This document shows positions 1-10,984 of a stretch of 64,000 nucleotides of DNA, piece after piece. Source of the stretch: Ulota crispa (lineage: Eukaryota > Streptophyta > Bryopsida > Orthotrichales > Orthotrichaceae); the NCBI GenBank assembly GCA_963920765.1, contig OY987249.1, positions 8,556,817 through 8,620,816 of the forward strand. The letters are read 5' to 3'. How positions within the stretch are numbered: position 1 is the stretch's first letter; each line of letters begins with the position of its first letter. Position numbers and translations under genes: made by a program. The notes under the pieces were generated by a model. The model was not told where the DNA came from. It searched no databases and saw only the letters and a program-made list of their open reading frames with translations.

Positions 1-560
1 ACTTTTGCAAGATTTTTGCAAGACTTTTACGAGATTTTGCAAGATTTTGAAAGAGTTTTGAGAGAGTTTTGAGAGAGGAATCGGTGTAGGAAGGACTGCG
101 AGGGAGTGGAGGTGGAAAAAGAGGAGAGGAGATGAGAGAGGAGGAGGAGGGAGAGGAGCGCAGCAGCAGCAGCGACGGTGGTGGCCTCGTGTGAGGAGGG
201 ATTAGGGTTTACGGTAGGGCAGGGCCCATGCTCCCATATACTTACGGTGGTGCAAAGGGACAAAATCCCCGAATTCTTCCGACTTGCAGAATCCCAGCCG
301 ACGTGGCAGCCACGGTGCCCCAGTGACCCCTTTGTTTTCGATTTCCCAGGCTTGCCTTTTCCGCGGCCTTGGCCAGTTGGCCTTGGCCCGGTCACCTACT
401 ACCTCAAGGGAACTGCCGGCGGCTGCCAGATTGTGGAAGGGGCGAATTGGCTGTGCCTCCGTGGCCATCCCCACCTGTCCACGTCACACCCCCCCTCTCC
501 ATCCAGTGCTGTAGTGTAGGGTAGGGTAGCATCTCTCCCTGTCTATAGTTATGAGATGTT
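1..560 (-). promoter_or_regulatory. probable 5' leader and promoter of a gene continuing left of the window
   Basis: Read on the minus strand, positions 190 to 1 are strongly pyrimidine-rich (CTCCTCTCCTC-type runs), as in plant 5' leaders, and end in repeated CAAAACTCT/CAAAATCTTGC units. A telobox-like TTAGGGTTT lies at about 202-210, which in plants often sits close to transcription starts. The segment is more GC-rich than the AT-rich DNA that follows. A long minus-strand frame (395-27) crosses it but is low-complexity Ser/Leu and is not believed. Inference: first exon and promoter of a leftward gene whose coding part lies outside. It could equally be an isolated GC-rich patch. Confidence 0.25.
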
Positions 561-625
561 CACGCTGCGTCCCCGCACTGGCCCATGAACTGACGGCTGG
601 GGTTGGAAGGCATGGGCTCGGTTAA

Positions 626-1082
626 CCCCTGAGCGCGCCCAGAGTTATTTCAGGATTGAGGAGAAAATGAGGTTTAACTCTGAATGTCACGAAAACCCTT
701 TGCGGCCGTATGTATGATTGTATGTATAAATGTATTTGAGCTGTTTTGAGGGTTTTTCAAATTTTTTAATGCACCCATCATCATACAACTCTTCAATATG
801 TATGGTTGTAACATTTCATATTCAACTGATTCAAACTTTTGAATATTAATTGCAACTGTATTTGGTACCGTATCTTTAAAACCCAAGGGCCCTTTAGGGG
901 TTAATGGTCACCACAGCTTGGAAATTTACATTTAGAAAATGTGACCGTAGGATTTGAAAAAGGAATACCTTCTCTGCTGATGGCGACCAACCACAACTAT
1001 TTTCACCGTATAAATCAAGAGAAAAAGTGAGATAAAGTTGGGATCCCTACTGACAGGATCCCGTCGCTAGGGCGCTTAAGGG
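626..1082. mobile_element. TTAA-flanked non-autonomous TIR element (piggyBac-like)
   Basis: Flanked on both sides by TTAA (622-625 and 1083-1086). The left end reads CCCCTGAGCGCGCCC and the right end, reverse-complemented, CCCTTAAGCGCCC. There is no coding capacity. A second, smaller TTAA-flanked element is nested at 678-900. A TTAA target duplication with ends beginning CCC is the known hallmark of piggyBac elements; assignment to that superfamily is inference, since no transposase is present. Confidence 0.55.
678..900. mobile_element. nested 223-bp TTAA-flanked MITE
   Basis: Flanked by TTAA at 674-677 and 901-904, inside the element at 626-1082. The right end, reverse-complemented, is CCCCTAAAGGGCCC. 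A subterminal CCCTTTGCGGCC at about 697-708 is shared with the MITEs at 30044-30487, and the length (223 bp) matches theirs (219-228 bp). The left end (CTCTGAATG) is degenerate. Confidence 0.45.
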
Positions 1083-1086
1083 TTAA

Positions 1087-2767
1087 CTGCACATAAGGTA
1101 GGACTGATCTACTTTTTCATGGCCTTTCCAAGACATGAAGATTTTTTGTTTAATTTTCAAACAAATTTGAATGGATGCTAAATGTAACACAACTTTTTTC
1201 ATATTTTTTAGAGCATTATTGAATTGTTGATGAAGTTTCAAAGTTTAATATAGTAGGCATTTATTTGTGATTCTAGGTCTCCTTTAAATTGTTCCCTTGT
1301 AACTTATAAAGAGATGAGGTGAAATCAAGGAGTGTGATTGGCTCTTGCAATAAAAGACACCTTTTCTTTTAACCCGTAAAGAACCAAGGAGCCCACTTTG
1401 GGCTTTTTGGATATTTAGGCAAGCATTTTTCGTGTAAATACTTGAGATAAAACTATGAAAATAAGGGTGTAGGTGCTCATATTGCAAAACTTGCATTCAT
1501 CCCAAAAAAAATTATAATTGAACAATTTTTGAGTGAGATATGGTACCATCTGTGATTTAGATGTTGTCACGAGCACCCCTAAAAAAACTGAGAAACAAAA
1601 GGATTGAGGAAGGGAGTTGCCCAAATAGTGTTCAAAATCACTTTACAATGGCTTGGTCAATGGGCAAAATTTGTAGTCACCTCTCTTTGACTATGTAATA
1701 ACTTCTATTTTACTTTTTGTTTTTAGAAAACATTTACATTGGCAAGTACTCCACATGGTGTTCTAGGTTTACACTGTACGGATTTTGTAATTGAGATTTA
1801 TTACTATGAGAATCTCTTTAGTAAAGTTTTCTTAGTGTAATGACAATTTAAATGAAGTAGTTTCTGCTTCCATTTTTTCCACTATGTTTTAAGCATTAGA
1901 TGATCATGAAGTTTGTGAGGCATATAGCCAACTTCATGCTCTACACAAAATTCAAATTGCACAAGAAATTTGTAAAGTGGAAGATATCATTTTAGATGAT
2001 AAAAATAAAAATTTACAAATTTAGAGAAGCTTCAAAAAAAGTTTTGATCCTACTTTGAATGTTATTATCTAATGAATTATGCCATTACAAAGTTTGAAAT
2101 TTTGAGAGGGTGTACATATGTAAGCAAAAAAATAGATCTTATGGTTGAATTATTGAACAAATTTCAAAAATTCGATCCACTAATCATTTTATTGAGAGAG
2201 GTTAGTTTCAAGCCATTTGAGCATGTAACTATGATGGAATTTTAGGAGTTAAGACCAAGGAAAGTCCATTCAAGAACCACCTCATATCCATTCTTGGGGT
2301 ATCTATGGGACACATTATATGTGAGGGGACGCAATTCAAGCTACCTGCCTTATGTCTATATGGGATCGGGGTGGAAAGTTTTAGCTTTTTTTTGCAAACA
2401 AGGGTAAAAGTAATTATATCTCTATGTATAAAAGAATCCCTCTAGGTTAGGGTTTTGGTGAATACACTCATTCTAAATAGAGAGTGTCGTGGTGTAAATT
2501 TCATTGACCCATTATATTTTATTATTAATCACCACAAGAGTCATGAAGCTGCTCATTTTGATTGGTTGAAAGAGAGTGTCATGGTGCAACTTTAAGTGAC
2601 CTTTTTGTCCTTTTAGCAAAGAATCAAGAAGGGAGAGAGGGGTATGTACATAAAGTGGAGAGAAGGATACATGCACAAAGTACTTTACTCTAAGGCTTTA
2701 CTCCATTGGTACAACCTGTACCTAAACTTGTATTCCTATATAAGAGTTGGTCAATTTTATCTTCCAC
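1087..2767. other. AT-rich intergenic sequence with repeat fragments
   Basis: No gene is supported. An isolated element end (TTAA followed by CCCGTAAAGAACCAAGG) starts at 1369. From about 2470 to 2765 lies a copy of a dispersed repeat also present at 5590-5880 and 14860-15300, marked by phrases such as GAGAGTGTCATGGTGCAAC and TACCTAAACTTGTAT. Confidence 0.5.
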
Positions 2768-2898
2768 CACTACAAAGAAACCATGGACAAATCTACAGAA
2801 AAATTGACAAAAATTGTGACCTAATTTACAATATACTGTAGATTAGGTCACAATATTTGTCAACTTTTCTGTAGATTTGACCATGTTTCCTTGTAGTG
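2768..2898. mobile_element. CACTA-ended hairpin MITE, 131 bp
   Basis: Almost the whole unit is an inverted repeat. The left end is CACTACAAAGAAACCATGG and the right end, reverse-complemented, CACTACAAGGAAACATGG. The arms continue through CAAATCTACAGAAAA and GTGACCTAAT to a short loop near 2830. Flanking triplets (CAC and CAT) are close to the 3-bp duplication expected for CACTA elements. Internally deleted and non-coding. Confidence 0.65.
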
Positions 2899-3283
2899 CA
2901 TCTTGTAATTGTACAAAATCAAGGTCCCTATATTCAATCTCTTTTATGGTAAATATCTAAATTCTTACTTTTTTAGCAAGTGAAAACTCAAGGCTATTCC
3001 ATTGTGGCCCCACATCAATGTATATGCAGTGAATTGAGCCAATAGCATGCCCTTTGTGGGTTTTTTCAAATTATTTAATTGATTTCTTACAATATAAAGG
3101 TAGAGGTCAAAGATTTTGATCGCACGTGTACCACAAGAAAATGGGGAGTGCACCCCTTGTGGAGAGATATGACCATTTGAAGTTAGTTTATAAATACTTT
3201 TGACCTCCAATTGAAAATCTAAAGTCCCTATGAGTGCATATTACATATATTTCTTATATTGTGGGTGATATAAAAATTTATCC
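2899..3283. other. AT-rich spacer, no gene seen
   Basis: Between the CACTA-ended MITE and the next repeat I see no splice-flanked coding sequence, only short frames with no recognisable content. Confidence 0.4.
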
Positions 3284-4221
3284 AACACCTAAAGGATTGA
3301 TCCCTTTTTCTAGCAAAAGTCATTGAAAACTGCCACCTCTAGAGCAATGACTAGAAAGATAAAAAAATGTTTTTCTTTTGGAAATCTAATCATAGGATCC
3401 TGCCCTAGACTATGGGAGGTACTTGTGGGGGAAAAAATCACCTTACTCTAGATGTAGGGGAGTGAGATATTGATATCTGAAGTGCAAAAAAAAAAAATTC
3501 CGTGCTGCCCAAAACTTTTAGAAGCCTTTGACCTCTCCTATATCAAAAAATTGCTCTATGCAAAGTTGAGGTTTTCTCCCAAGTAGAATACCAAGTTAGG
3601 TAAATGTGGAAGAATTTTCAAATGAATTGGAGGTGTGAATCACACTGTGTAAAATCTTGCAATGCCGTAAGGCTATGAAATTGCATATATAGTAGGCAAA
3701 ATTGGAGGATTTATATAAAATTCAAAAATTTGAATCACTTCAATCCAAATGGTAAAAATCAAGGAATCTTAGTCTACTACAACTTGGGAAAAAAAAGTCA
3801 AAAAATAAATTCACCAAGAGTTCGAAAAATTGAAGCACCAAATTTTAGAAGGGGCAAAAGCAATGGAGGTTTGGGAGTTCCATACCTACCCGCAAACTAA
3901 AACTTCTCATAACTTTCATCTCATCAATCAAAATTGAATGATTAAGAGCTTCCCACATATATGTAGGTCTAAAGAACCAATTTAAGATTATTTTAAAAAA
4001 GAATGCAATTTTTGAAGAAGTTTTTGAGCTGCCCGCCTTCCTCGTTTTCTAAAAATTCATGCATAACTTCTTCAATGAATGTCAAAATGAAGAAAAAATT
4101 AGATGCCTAGAGATTTGTGAATTCCCCACCTTTCGTAAAATTTTCAAAAAATTACAAAAATTGTTTTAGCCATAGGTACATGCCCAAAGTCCCATTTGTC
4201 CCAAGAGGGGACAACAATCCT
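3284..4221. repeat. long dispersed repeat with CCTAAAGG end
   Basis: A second copy, in the same orientation, is found at 48926-49760 (shared phrases CTATGGGAGGTACTTGTGGG, AAGCCTTTGAC, CAAAGTTGAGG, GAATTGGAGGTGTGAATCA). The part from about 3890 onward recurs at 40020-40393 and in both arms of the palindrome at 53015-53726. The left end is a decayed TTAACCCCTAAAGG; the right end meets a TTAA at 4222. No coding sequence. Probably a degenerate member of the TTAA-flanked element group. Confidence 0.5.
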
Positions 4222-4225
4222 TTAA

Positions 4226-4870
4226 CCCCAAAGTGACACTGTATTTCCTGGGCTTCTAGGAATTTTCTCTAATTTGAACAAAAAGCCAATATTTTGATGA
4301 GTTGTATCAGTTCTTTTTGAATTCTAACCCCATAAAATCAAACTAGACATGTTAGAGATCTCATCAGAAAAGAAAACACAATAGTATCTCTTATGGATTG
4401 AAAGACTATAATGTTTGATCATGAGGGTGTTAAAATTGTGAAAGTGATTTGGAGTCTTTCAATCTTCTTTTCACATGTCAAATTTAAAAAGTTGGTCACC
4501 AAAAAAATATGAGGTTTAAGGGCCTAACATGCATAACCCCAACCAATTTATGACTTCTCAAAATTTATTCTACAATTTTTTTAAATGAATTTTTAATGTG
4601 GTATTTTCTCAAAGATCTAGTGTATTTGAGGCTCATTCTCAAGAGCCCTCAACACTATATAAAGTCAAGATTGCAATGAACACCTGTGCACAAAATCTTG
4701 AATAGAAAAATCATAATTAATAATTTGCAAAATCAGATTGTTGAAGATAAAACTAAACTTCAAAAAGAACTTTTCAAAAATATAATCTATTAAAAATAGT
4801 AATTTGGTCAAATTTAATTTAAAATCAAAAATTGGTTGAGGACAATTTTGTCCTCATTAATGCTTTGGGG
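4226..4870. mobile_element. 645-bp TTAA-flanked TIR element
   Basis: Bounded by TTAA at 4222-4225 and 4871-4874. The termini are CCCCAAAGTG and, reverse-complemented, CCCCAAAGCA, so about 8 bp of exact TIR. The interior is AT-rich, non-coding and unlike the other TTAA elements. A diverged copy of the interior lies in opposite orientation at about 60480-60930. It shares the boundary TTAA with the repeat immediately to its left. Confidence 0.6.
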
Positions 4871-4874
4871 TTAA

Positions 4875-5902
4875 GAGTTCAATCATGTGAGACATATCTC
4901 TAAAAGTTCTCATAGCCAAAGTAGACATGAAATAAGCTTGGTCTATTACACATATGTTGATGTGGAGCTAGTGTAAAAAATCTCAACTTTTCTTACAAAC
5001 CAAGGTGAAAATAATAATTTGTCCTCCTCTAGGGTTCTAGACTAAAATTATGATCTTTGTCTCATCTTTGTATTGAACTGTGAACACAAAATTCCTAGTT
5101 TCAATCTCCTTACATGTAAAGATCTAAAGTCTAGAATTTTTTGGCCATTGAAAAATCAAAATTTTCCACCCATCCCCACATTTTGACATATGTGCATACA
5201 TTGAACTCATGAAAATCTACATGGGCACACATTGCAAACATGTGCTTAAAATCATTAGAGATTTTTTGCAAACCAAACTTCCAAAATATGATTTTGAAAA
5301 TTACAAAGTCAAATAATAATTAGAAGACTTTGCCTTTATTGACAATCATCAAACAAAATAAACCAAGTCTGTAGTAGATATTGCAACATAAGCAATGAAT
5401 TTGCAATTTGATTGCAATATAATGTAATCATATACTTTGAGAGTTGACAAAAGAGTTCCCACCTGTAGAGTCATAATAACAATTACAAAAATTATGACAA
5501 TGCTCAATCTATATAATAACAAAATACAATTGTAGGTTGTGGCGATCCTTTTACTCGATCCTTTTATTGCCTAGGTAAATAAACTTGTTTTTATATATAA
5601 GAATGCATCTGGTGACGTTGCTCATTTGGTTGAGAGAGTGTTATGGTGTAACTTCTAGTGACATGTTATATTTTGTTGTTAACCACCACATGAGCAATGA
5701 AGTTGTTCACTTTGATTGGCTAAGAGAGTGTCATGGTGCAACTTCTAGTCAAAGAGAGTGTCATTCCAATGGCATGTTCGTCCTTTTAGCAAAGGACCAA
5801 CAAGGGAGAGTGGGGTACATTCATAAAGTAGAGAGAGGGGTACATGCATAAAGAGGTTTACACTAAAACTTTAATTTGAATTAGGTTGATGGTTTTTGTG
5901 AG
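4875..5902. other. AT-rich intergenic sequence with dispersed repeat copy
   Basis: No gene is supported. Roughly 5590-5880 is another copy of the GAGAGTGTCATGGTGCAAC repeat, with an internal duplication of that phrase. A short frame runs through it but follows the repeat and has no recognisable product. Confidence 0.45.
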
Positions 5903-5906
5903 TTAA

Positions 5907-6698
5907 CCCCTGAGTGCTCACAACAAAATTGAGAAAATGAGGCCAAGAGGGACCATGCTTGAAAACATTGTATGCCACGAGCTGGGACCTTAGATCGGGG
6001 AGGATTCATCACTGAAATAGCAAAAAGGGTGCTTGACGCACTTGACCAAAAATTTGCAGAACTTTTGACCATAGCATTCTATAAATTATAATAGTCAAAG
6101 TATAGTTGACTATGTGGCAACCGGTCAATTTTGGGGGGGGTCCGTGGCTGTGAACACAAATATTTATGTCTTAGAGGAGGCTTCTTCTGATGAAATTTAG
6201 ATAAGAGGTGCAATTGATTGGTATCTTGCTTGTTGCCAAACTTGGTGATATTCTAGCATCCGCAAGGTGCTTTTTTAGAGGCCAAAGTTGCAAGGCTCAT
6301 ATAGCATGGTGGACAATAGACAAGGTACGGGTATAGCTTTGACCTACACAAGGGCATGGCTCTTGATGGTACAATTGCAATACCCTTCTTTGATTTGAAG
6401 CATGCATGCCAAAACACCCCTAATGATATGGAACCTACCATAATTAATGGTCTCTATCCTTGCTCCTAAACCCTAAACCGCATGAAATGAAGTTCCAGCG
6501 TACTATTGTCATACTTGACTTGCACAATCCGTGCTTGTACAAGTCCTAAAACCCCCATCGCCCACTATGTGGCATGAGAGTAGTACCATACCCTTGACCA
6601 AGTGTAATTTTCTGGGCACTACAATATTGATTTAGACAAGATTCTCAAGGAAGTGTAATTGTGAGGGGCAATATTATTGCCCCTGTGGTGCTTAAGGG
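5907..6698. mobile_element. 792-bp TTAA-flanked TIR element
   Basis: TTAA at 5903-5906 and 6699-6702. The left end is CCCCTGAGTGCTC and the right end, reverse-complemented, CCCTTAAGCACCAC, which corresponds to the CCCYTRAGYGC ends of the element at 626-1082. About 30 bp inside the left end it shares GAGAAAATGAGG with that element. It has no recognisable coding content. Confidence 0.55.
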
Positions 6699-6702
6699 TT
6701 AA

Positions 6703-7473
6703 TTGGTCATTCATAGTTAAAAAAATTAAATTGGCATGGTCACATTTTGTGATTAGATTGCTACCATAGAATTTGCTTATTGCAGGAGTATTCATGTTGC
6801 CTCCGTTGATACAATGAGTACCTAAACTTGTATGATTATAATACCAATATCCTCTTACCAAACTAGTCAATCTTGCTTAAATACCATATCATTGACAAAA
6901 CAATATATAAGAATTTAACTTGCCGCCAACAAATTGAAATGAGATGTCAAGTAATTAGAAAACTAAAATTGCATTCACTTCATTAATTATTTAAGTTTAT
7001 ACCACCTAGATGTCTCTCTAAGTATTAAAGTATGTAATAATATGTTCTGCATCTATTATACCAAATAGTGCATTTAGGTTGCCCCACACTATTTAAATAC
7101 TTATTGTTGTTACAAGAATTTTTAGCAATAATCAATGCAATAAGCAACTTTTAAAGGCCTTGACAATAACAATAGAATCGCACAAAGACAAATTAGCAAT
7201 GTCCATGTTGGAAAGCATGTGAAATTCTAATATCTAAAGAGTTTACATACACCTCTAAATGACCAAACCATGAGTCCAAGGTAACCTTCCATGGTAAGGC
7301 AACCTAATTGTTAAGGCAACCTAAATGCACTATTTGGTGTAGTGATGTAGCTTTATGATAATGTAAGTACTAATGTTACCATTGTTCTATGTTGCTTCAG
7401 CTTTTGTCATATTCCTTAAACATAAGCTTACTAAACTACCACATAATAACTTAGTTTTAGCAATAACATACAA
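6703..7473. other. AT-rich intergenic sequence
   Basis: No gene seen. About 6730-6850 is related, in opposite orientation, to sequence at 16650-16760 that includes a TACCTAAACTTGTAT-type phrase, so part of this stretch is a dispersed repeat. Confidence 0.4.
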
Positions 7474-8551
7474 TTACATTGTTTTGATGTTTGTACTGCC
7501 TAAAAGGCCTACAGAGGTCGAACGAAGAAAACTCCCAAGATGAAGGGTATGTCCAAAAACACGCTTTATAAAATCTAGACAGCAAGGTTGTACAGAGTTG
7601 GAGAATGCCAGATATTTATTGGAAAATATTTCACGTCCATTACGAAATCTTCTAGAGTCATATGAACCCACAATACATGGTGATTTTGGTGCAATTAAGA
7701 GTTACTGTATTGAGACCCGCCATAGGAGTAAACAAGTGACCTGCCCTCCAATTGCAACACAACATTCTTTTTTATGTGCTTACTGCTTAGTGTTTGATAA
7801 AAGTTTTCTTGCAGTGGTTTAAACCCGAGTAAGAATATACCTAGTCAATTGCGTAGAGAGCCTCAGATATGCTCTGGTTTAATTCAAGAGTGCGTGGCAG
7901 CTTCACCGAGAATCAAATGACGTGGAGAATCAAATATCCCACCCATTCCAATGTCCAGGTTTGATCGTTATCTATTGCCAAGATGCTGAAACGCAACAGC
8001 TTGCGTAAAACAACTGATATATCCAGCAATCCGCAGCAGCCTGGAAGCTCGGCACTCTTCCAAAGTAGAAAACGAAGGGCATATCCTGCAATTCTGATCT
8101 TCAAAAAAGTGATACTCTGAACTACTTCAACTCTACTCACTTCAGTGAGACATGAACGTTCTATAGAGGCTATAATGCGCAACATTCCTGAATGCACATT
8201 CTTCAAATCAAAAATTCAATGAAAATAGTCAAATTCCTAGAGATGGTTAAGAACTTCGAATTTGGCCTAGGTCAAGAGTACGAAACCCTCAACCTCAATG
8301 TTCCCATGTGTTGATGTTGGCGACATTTGGATTCAGCAGGAATCATCCAAGCTAGGGCATCTGCGATGATCTTCAAAACCTGTAAAGATTCGTATAAATC
8401 TCTAAATTCTTAACACAATTTTGAAATCCTCATTGTTGCTCGGTTGTACGCAGTCATGTTGTGCTGCCTCTTCTTTGTGGCTTTGATGCCATTCCTTCAG
8501 TCTGGATAGAAGCGCGAGGGATGCTCTAGCTCGTTAGCATCGCTTGAAACT
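7474..8551 (-). other. gene-like unassigned sequence, possible 3' UTR of the secreted-protein gene
   Basis: This stretch has less AT bias and no match to the repeat families elsewhere in the window. It lies directly downstream of the inferred last coding exon of the minus-strand gene at 8552-9656. A minus-strand frame at 8206-7913 exists but has no recognisable domain. An intron-like ACAG/GT boundary is present near 8380 on the minus strand. The most economical reading is a long 3' UTR or further exons of that gene; a separate non-coding gene is also possible. Confidence 0.25.
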
Positions 8552-9656
8552 TCATTCATCTGCTGACTCTTCCCCAGACCTGCAAGAGACCAGGATAAGT
8601 GAAAATGAATTCTTAAAAACAATTTCCATCTTAAGAAACACAATGAAACCGAGCACTTCAGCAGTTTGTACACTTAAAAATTATGACTAAAGGAGGGACG
8701 CACTGAGGCACCATAAGCCATGCTGTTCACAGACCATCGCACAAAAATGACATAGTAAGGACAACATCAACGATGGTAAGAAATTCTTCACGCCACTCTC
8801 TTCGAAGTTTGAGTTTTCCTTTAAATGTCGCTAAACATGCCTAGTGCAAAAGGAAGTGCAGGAAAGAGATAACAATTGAGATGCGTAATAGGCCTGGACC
8901 GATATACTGGGAGTACCGGCATTTAGTTACGAGCTAGCCGGTTGATTTTGAGAATTGATTTTGAGAATTGCCGAATTGAATTCAAAAGTTTAGGAAAAAA
9001 ACCGTTACGAGAAAAAAAGAGAATATTCTTTATTTCTATAGGCTTAGCCAAGAGTATACTCTATTCAACCTGTACCGGTTGGCCCAAAAGAGAATGTAAG
9101 ATATTGACCGGTTAAGCTAAAATAACTCCCCGGACTGTGGCCTGGACTCTAAAGTCAGCCACTCCGTTTGACTGGACTGGATATGAACAAACGATAGTTT
9201 AAAGCTGATATTTTGGCCCTGAAGATAGAGAAGGAGATGCAAAACTTACCACAGTTGAAGATCAGAGGACCTCTGAATCCGGATGCGTTCACCCTGACTA
9301 TTATGATAGGTGACATATTGGTGATGAACCGTCTCATCCAGAGCGAAAAAGAGGTATGCGTCGTTGATATTCACCGAGACAGACAGGCCAGAGCTGGATG
9401 ACATCGGCAACATCTTGTCAATTGCTGCTGAGGCATGCTCCCCGTCCTTAAGTGTTACGATGCACTCTTGATCGCTACGAGTAAGCGGAATGGAGAAGAT
9501 CTTCCCGGCTTCCAAGTTCGTTGACGGGTAGTCCATGCAGCTAACAGTAGCCTGCATTCCGGAGTAGTTGTAGAAGCTCAGCATTGGACCTGATTGCTCC
9601 GCATAGACTGTGGCGAACATCGTCAACGTTAAAAGGATAAAAACGAGTGCCGCCAT
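8552..9656 (-). CDS. small predicted secreted protein, two exons
   Basis: Exon 1 is complement(9250..9656) and starts with ATG. It encodes a clear N-terminal signal peptide (about residues 1-19, ending FATVYA/EQ) and then a compact domain of about 115 residues with three cysteines (SCMDYP, ECIVTL and the vicinity) and alternating hydrophobic stretches suggesting beta strands. The frame meets TAA immediately after CTGTG, but that point is a perfect donor (CTGTG/GTAAGT at 9250/9249). A matching acceptor (CTCTTGCAG/GTCTGG) lies at 8580. Joining them gives W plus SGEESADE and a stop at 8554-8552, a product of 144 residues. Without splicing it would be 136. I do not recognise the family; a small extracellular beta-rich protein is as far as the sequence goes. 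Transcription is leftward, with a gene-like tail at 7474-8551. Confidence 0.5.
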
Positions 9657-10156
9657 TTTGGATTTCTATGCGTCGTTCGGAACCAAAATCAATGCTACAG
9701 GGACGCACTATTGGATTTAGCTCCACTACACATCTCTCTCGTTGTTGAAATATAGACTTGCTTTAGAATTCTATCAAAAAGAGGAAAAAAAATACTGAAA
9801 CGCCTCGAAATGTTCGAAGTAACAGGCTATCGAAATGGAAAAAAACAATAGTCAAAGATACTGGATAAGCCTTTGACATACAGCTCTGGCACGTATCTCT
9901 TCTTTTCCTGAAATGCAGGCCGGCTTTCAAATATCTTTTAAGAAAAGGAAAAAAAGACTAATAATCCCCCGATGTTTTCAAAGTTCCAGATTATCACGTC
10001 CTTGCGGCTTAACAAGCAATGGAAGAGACGTGGCCATAGTTGCTACAACTTCCAGAAGACTCGACTCTCAAGTGACATGTAGACCACACGCACTCGTTGC
10101 ACAGGCCACATAAATTTCGCTAGACGTGAAGTCCTATAAGAAGTTAAGAACCGATA
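9657..10156. promoter_or_regulatory. upstream region of the secreted-protein gene
   Basis: About 500 bp between the start codon at 9656 and the tandem duplication at 10157. It should hold the promoter of the leftward gene. I could not identify a convincing TATA box or a defined start site. No repeat family from elsewhere in the window is evident here. Confidence 0.3.
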
Positions 10157-10864
10157 AAAACCGAGCGAGCTCGACGCGTGCACACACACACGGCGGAATA
10201 AATAAATCAGCGTCTCCCGATTCAGCCAACGTGCGAGATGAAGTTCGTACTACCAAAACCTCAGTCACACCGATTGTTGTCAACTTTCAAGAGAACCTAT
10301 GCAGTCCTACCACCAAACAAATGATCCACATTGACACTCCGGCTGCAGCAATAACAACAGCAACAGAGTCGCTTCTATTCCCTTTCAACGACTCTGCTTT
10401 TGGCTTATAATGAACCGGACCGCTGACTTACGATGTAAAAGAACGGCCAAGAAGAATGCTGCCTGCTCATAAAGGCTTGAGAACAATTTTAAAAAAAAGG
10501 ACAGTCGCTCGCACACTCGTACAGAAAATCGAGCGAGCTCAACGCGCGTACACACACTCCCGACGCAGCCGACGTGCGAGATGAAGTTCGTTCTACCAAA
10601 ACCTCAGCCACACCGATTGCTGTCAACTTTCAAGAGAAACAAACGCAATCCTACTACCTTTCCATATACTAAATCCGCATTAATACTCCGGCAGCAGCAG
10701 CAACAACAACAACAACCGAGTCGATTTCATTCCTCTTCAACGACTCTTCTTTTGGCTTATAATGAACCGGACTGGATATGTAAAAAGAACGGCTAAGAGG
10801 AATGCTGCCTGGCTCATGAAGGCTTGAAAACAATAAAAAAGGACAGTCGCTCGCACACTCGTAC
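10157..10864. repeat. tandem direct duplication, two units of about 340-365 bp
   Basis: Unit 1 (about 10157-10521) and unit 2 (about 10525-10864) share, in order, CGAGCGAGCTC, GACGTGCGAGATGAAGTTCGT-type sequence, ACCAAAACCTCAG, GTCAACTTTCAAGAGAA, a CAGCAG/CAACAA tract, GGCTTATAATGAACCGGAC, GAATGCTGCCTG and GACAGTCGCTCGCACACTCG. Unit 2 has lost about 25 bp relative to unit 1. Each unit contains a short frame beginning MKFVLPKPQ: 28 codons in unit 1 (10238-10324) and 71 codons in unit 2. Function unknown; it may be a duplicated promoter or first exon. Confidence 0.7.
10581..10796 (+). CDS. hypothetical 71-residue Gln-rich small ORF in duplication unit 2
   Basis: Starts at ATG within GCGAGATGAAG and encodes MKFVLPKPQ followed by a basic Ser/Arg segment and a run of eight glutamines from mixed CAG/CAA codons. 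The paralogous frame in unit 1 (10238) is identical for most of the first 19 residues and then stops after 28, so only the N-terminus is shared. The basic, Ser-rich N-terminus lacking acidic residues resembles an organelle-targeting peptide, but nothing mature follows. It may be chance, or an exon of an unrecognised spliced gene. Confidence 0.15.
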   Translation: MKFVLPKPQPHRLLSTFKRNKRNPTTFPYTKSALILRQQQQQQQQPSRFHSSSTTLLLAYNEPDWICKKNG

Positions 10865-10984
10865 TGAAAGAGATGATGCAGCTATAACAGAAAATTGGTG
10901 GCTATGGCGGTTCTAAAACCTCGATCACCATTCTCGAGACTAAGTTATCGGCTTCGGCAGATCTCGAGGGATTGAGTTAAGCTT

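Noticed and set aside
27-395. 122-codon minus-strand frame at the left edge
   Set aside because: The C-terminal half is low-complexity Ser/Leu from a pyrimidine-rich tract that looks like an untranslated leader; kept only as a possible leader/promoter.
2768-2898. Rho-independent-type terminator or microRNA precursor reading of the 131-bp hairpin
   Set aside because: CACTA-type terminal sequence and dispersed relatives identify it as a MITE; no evidence for a mature small RNA.
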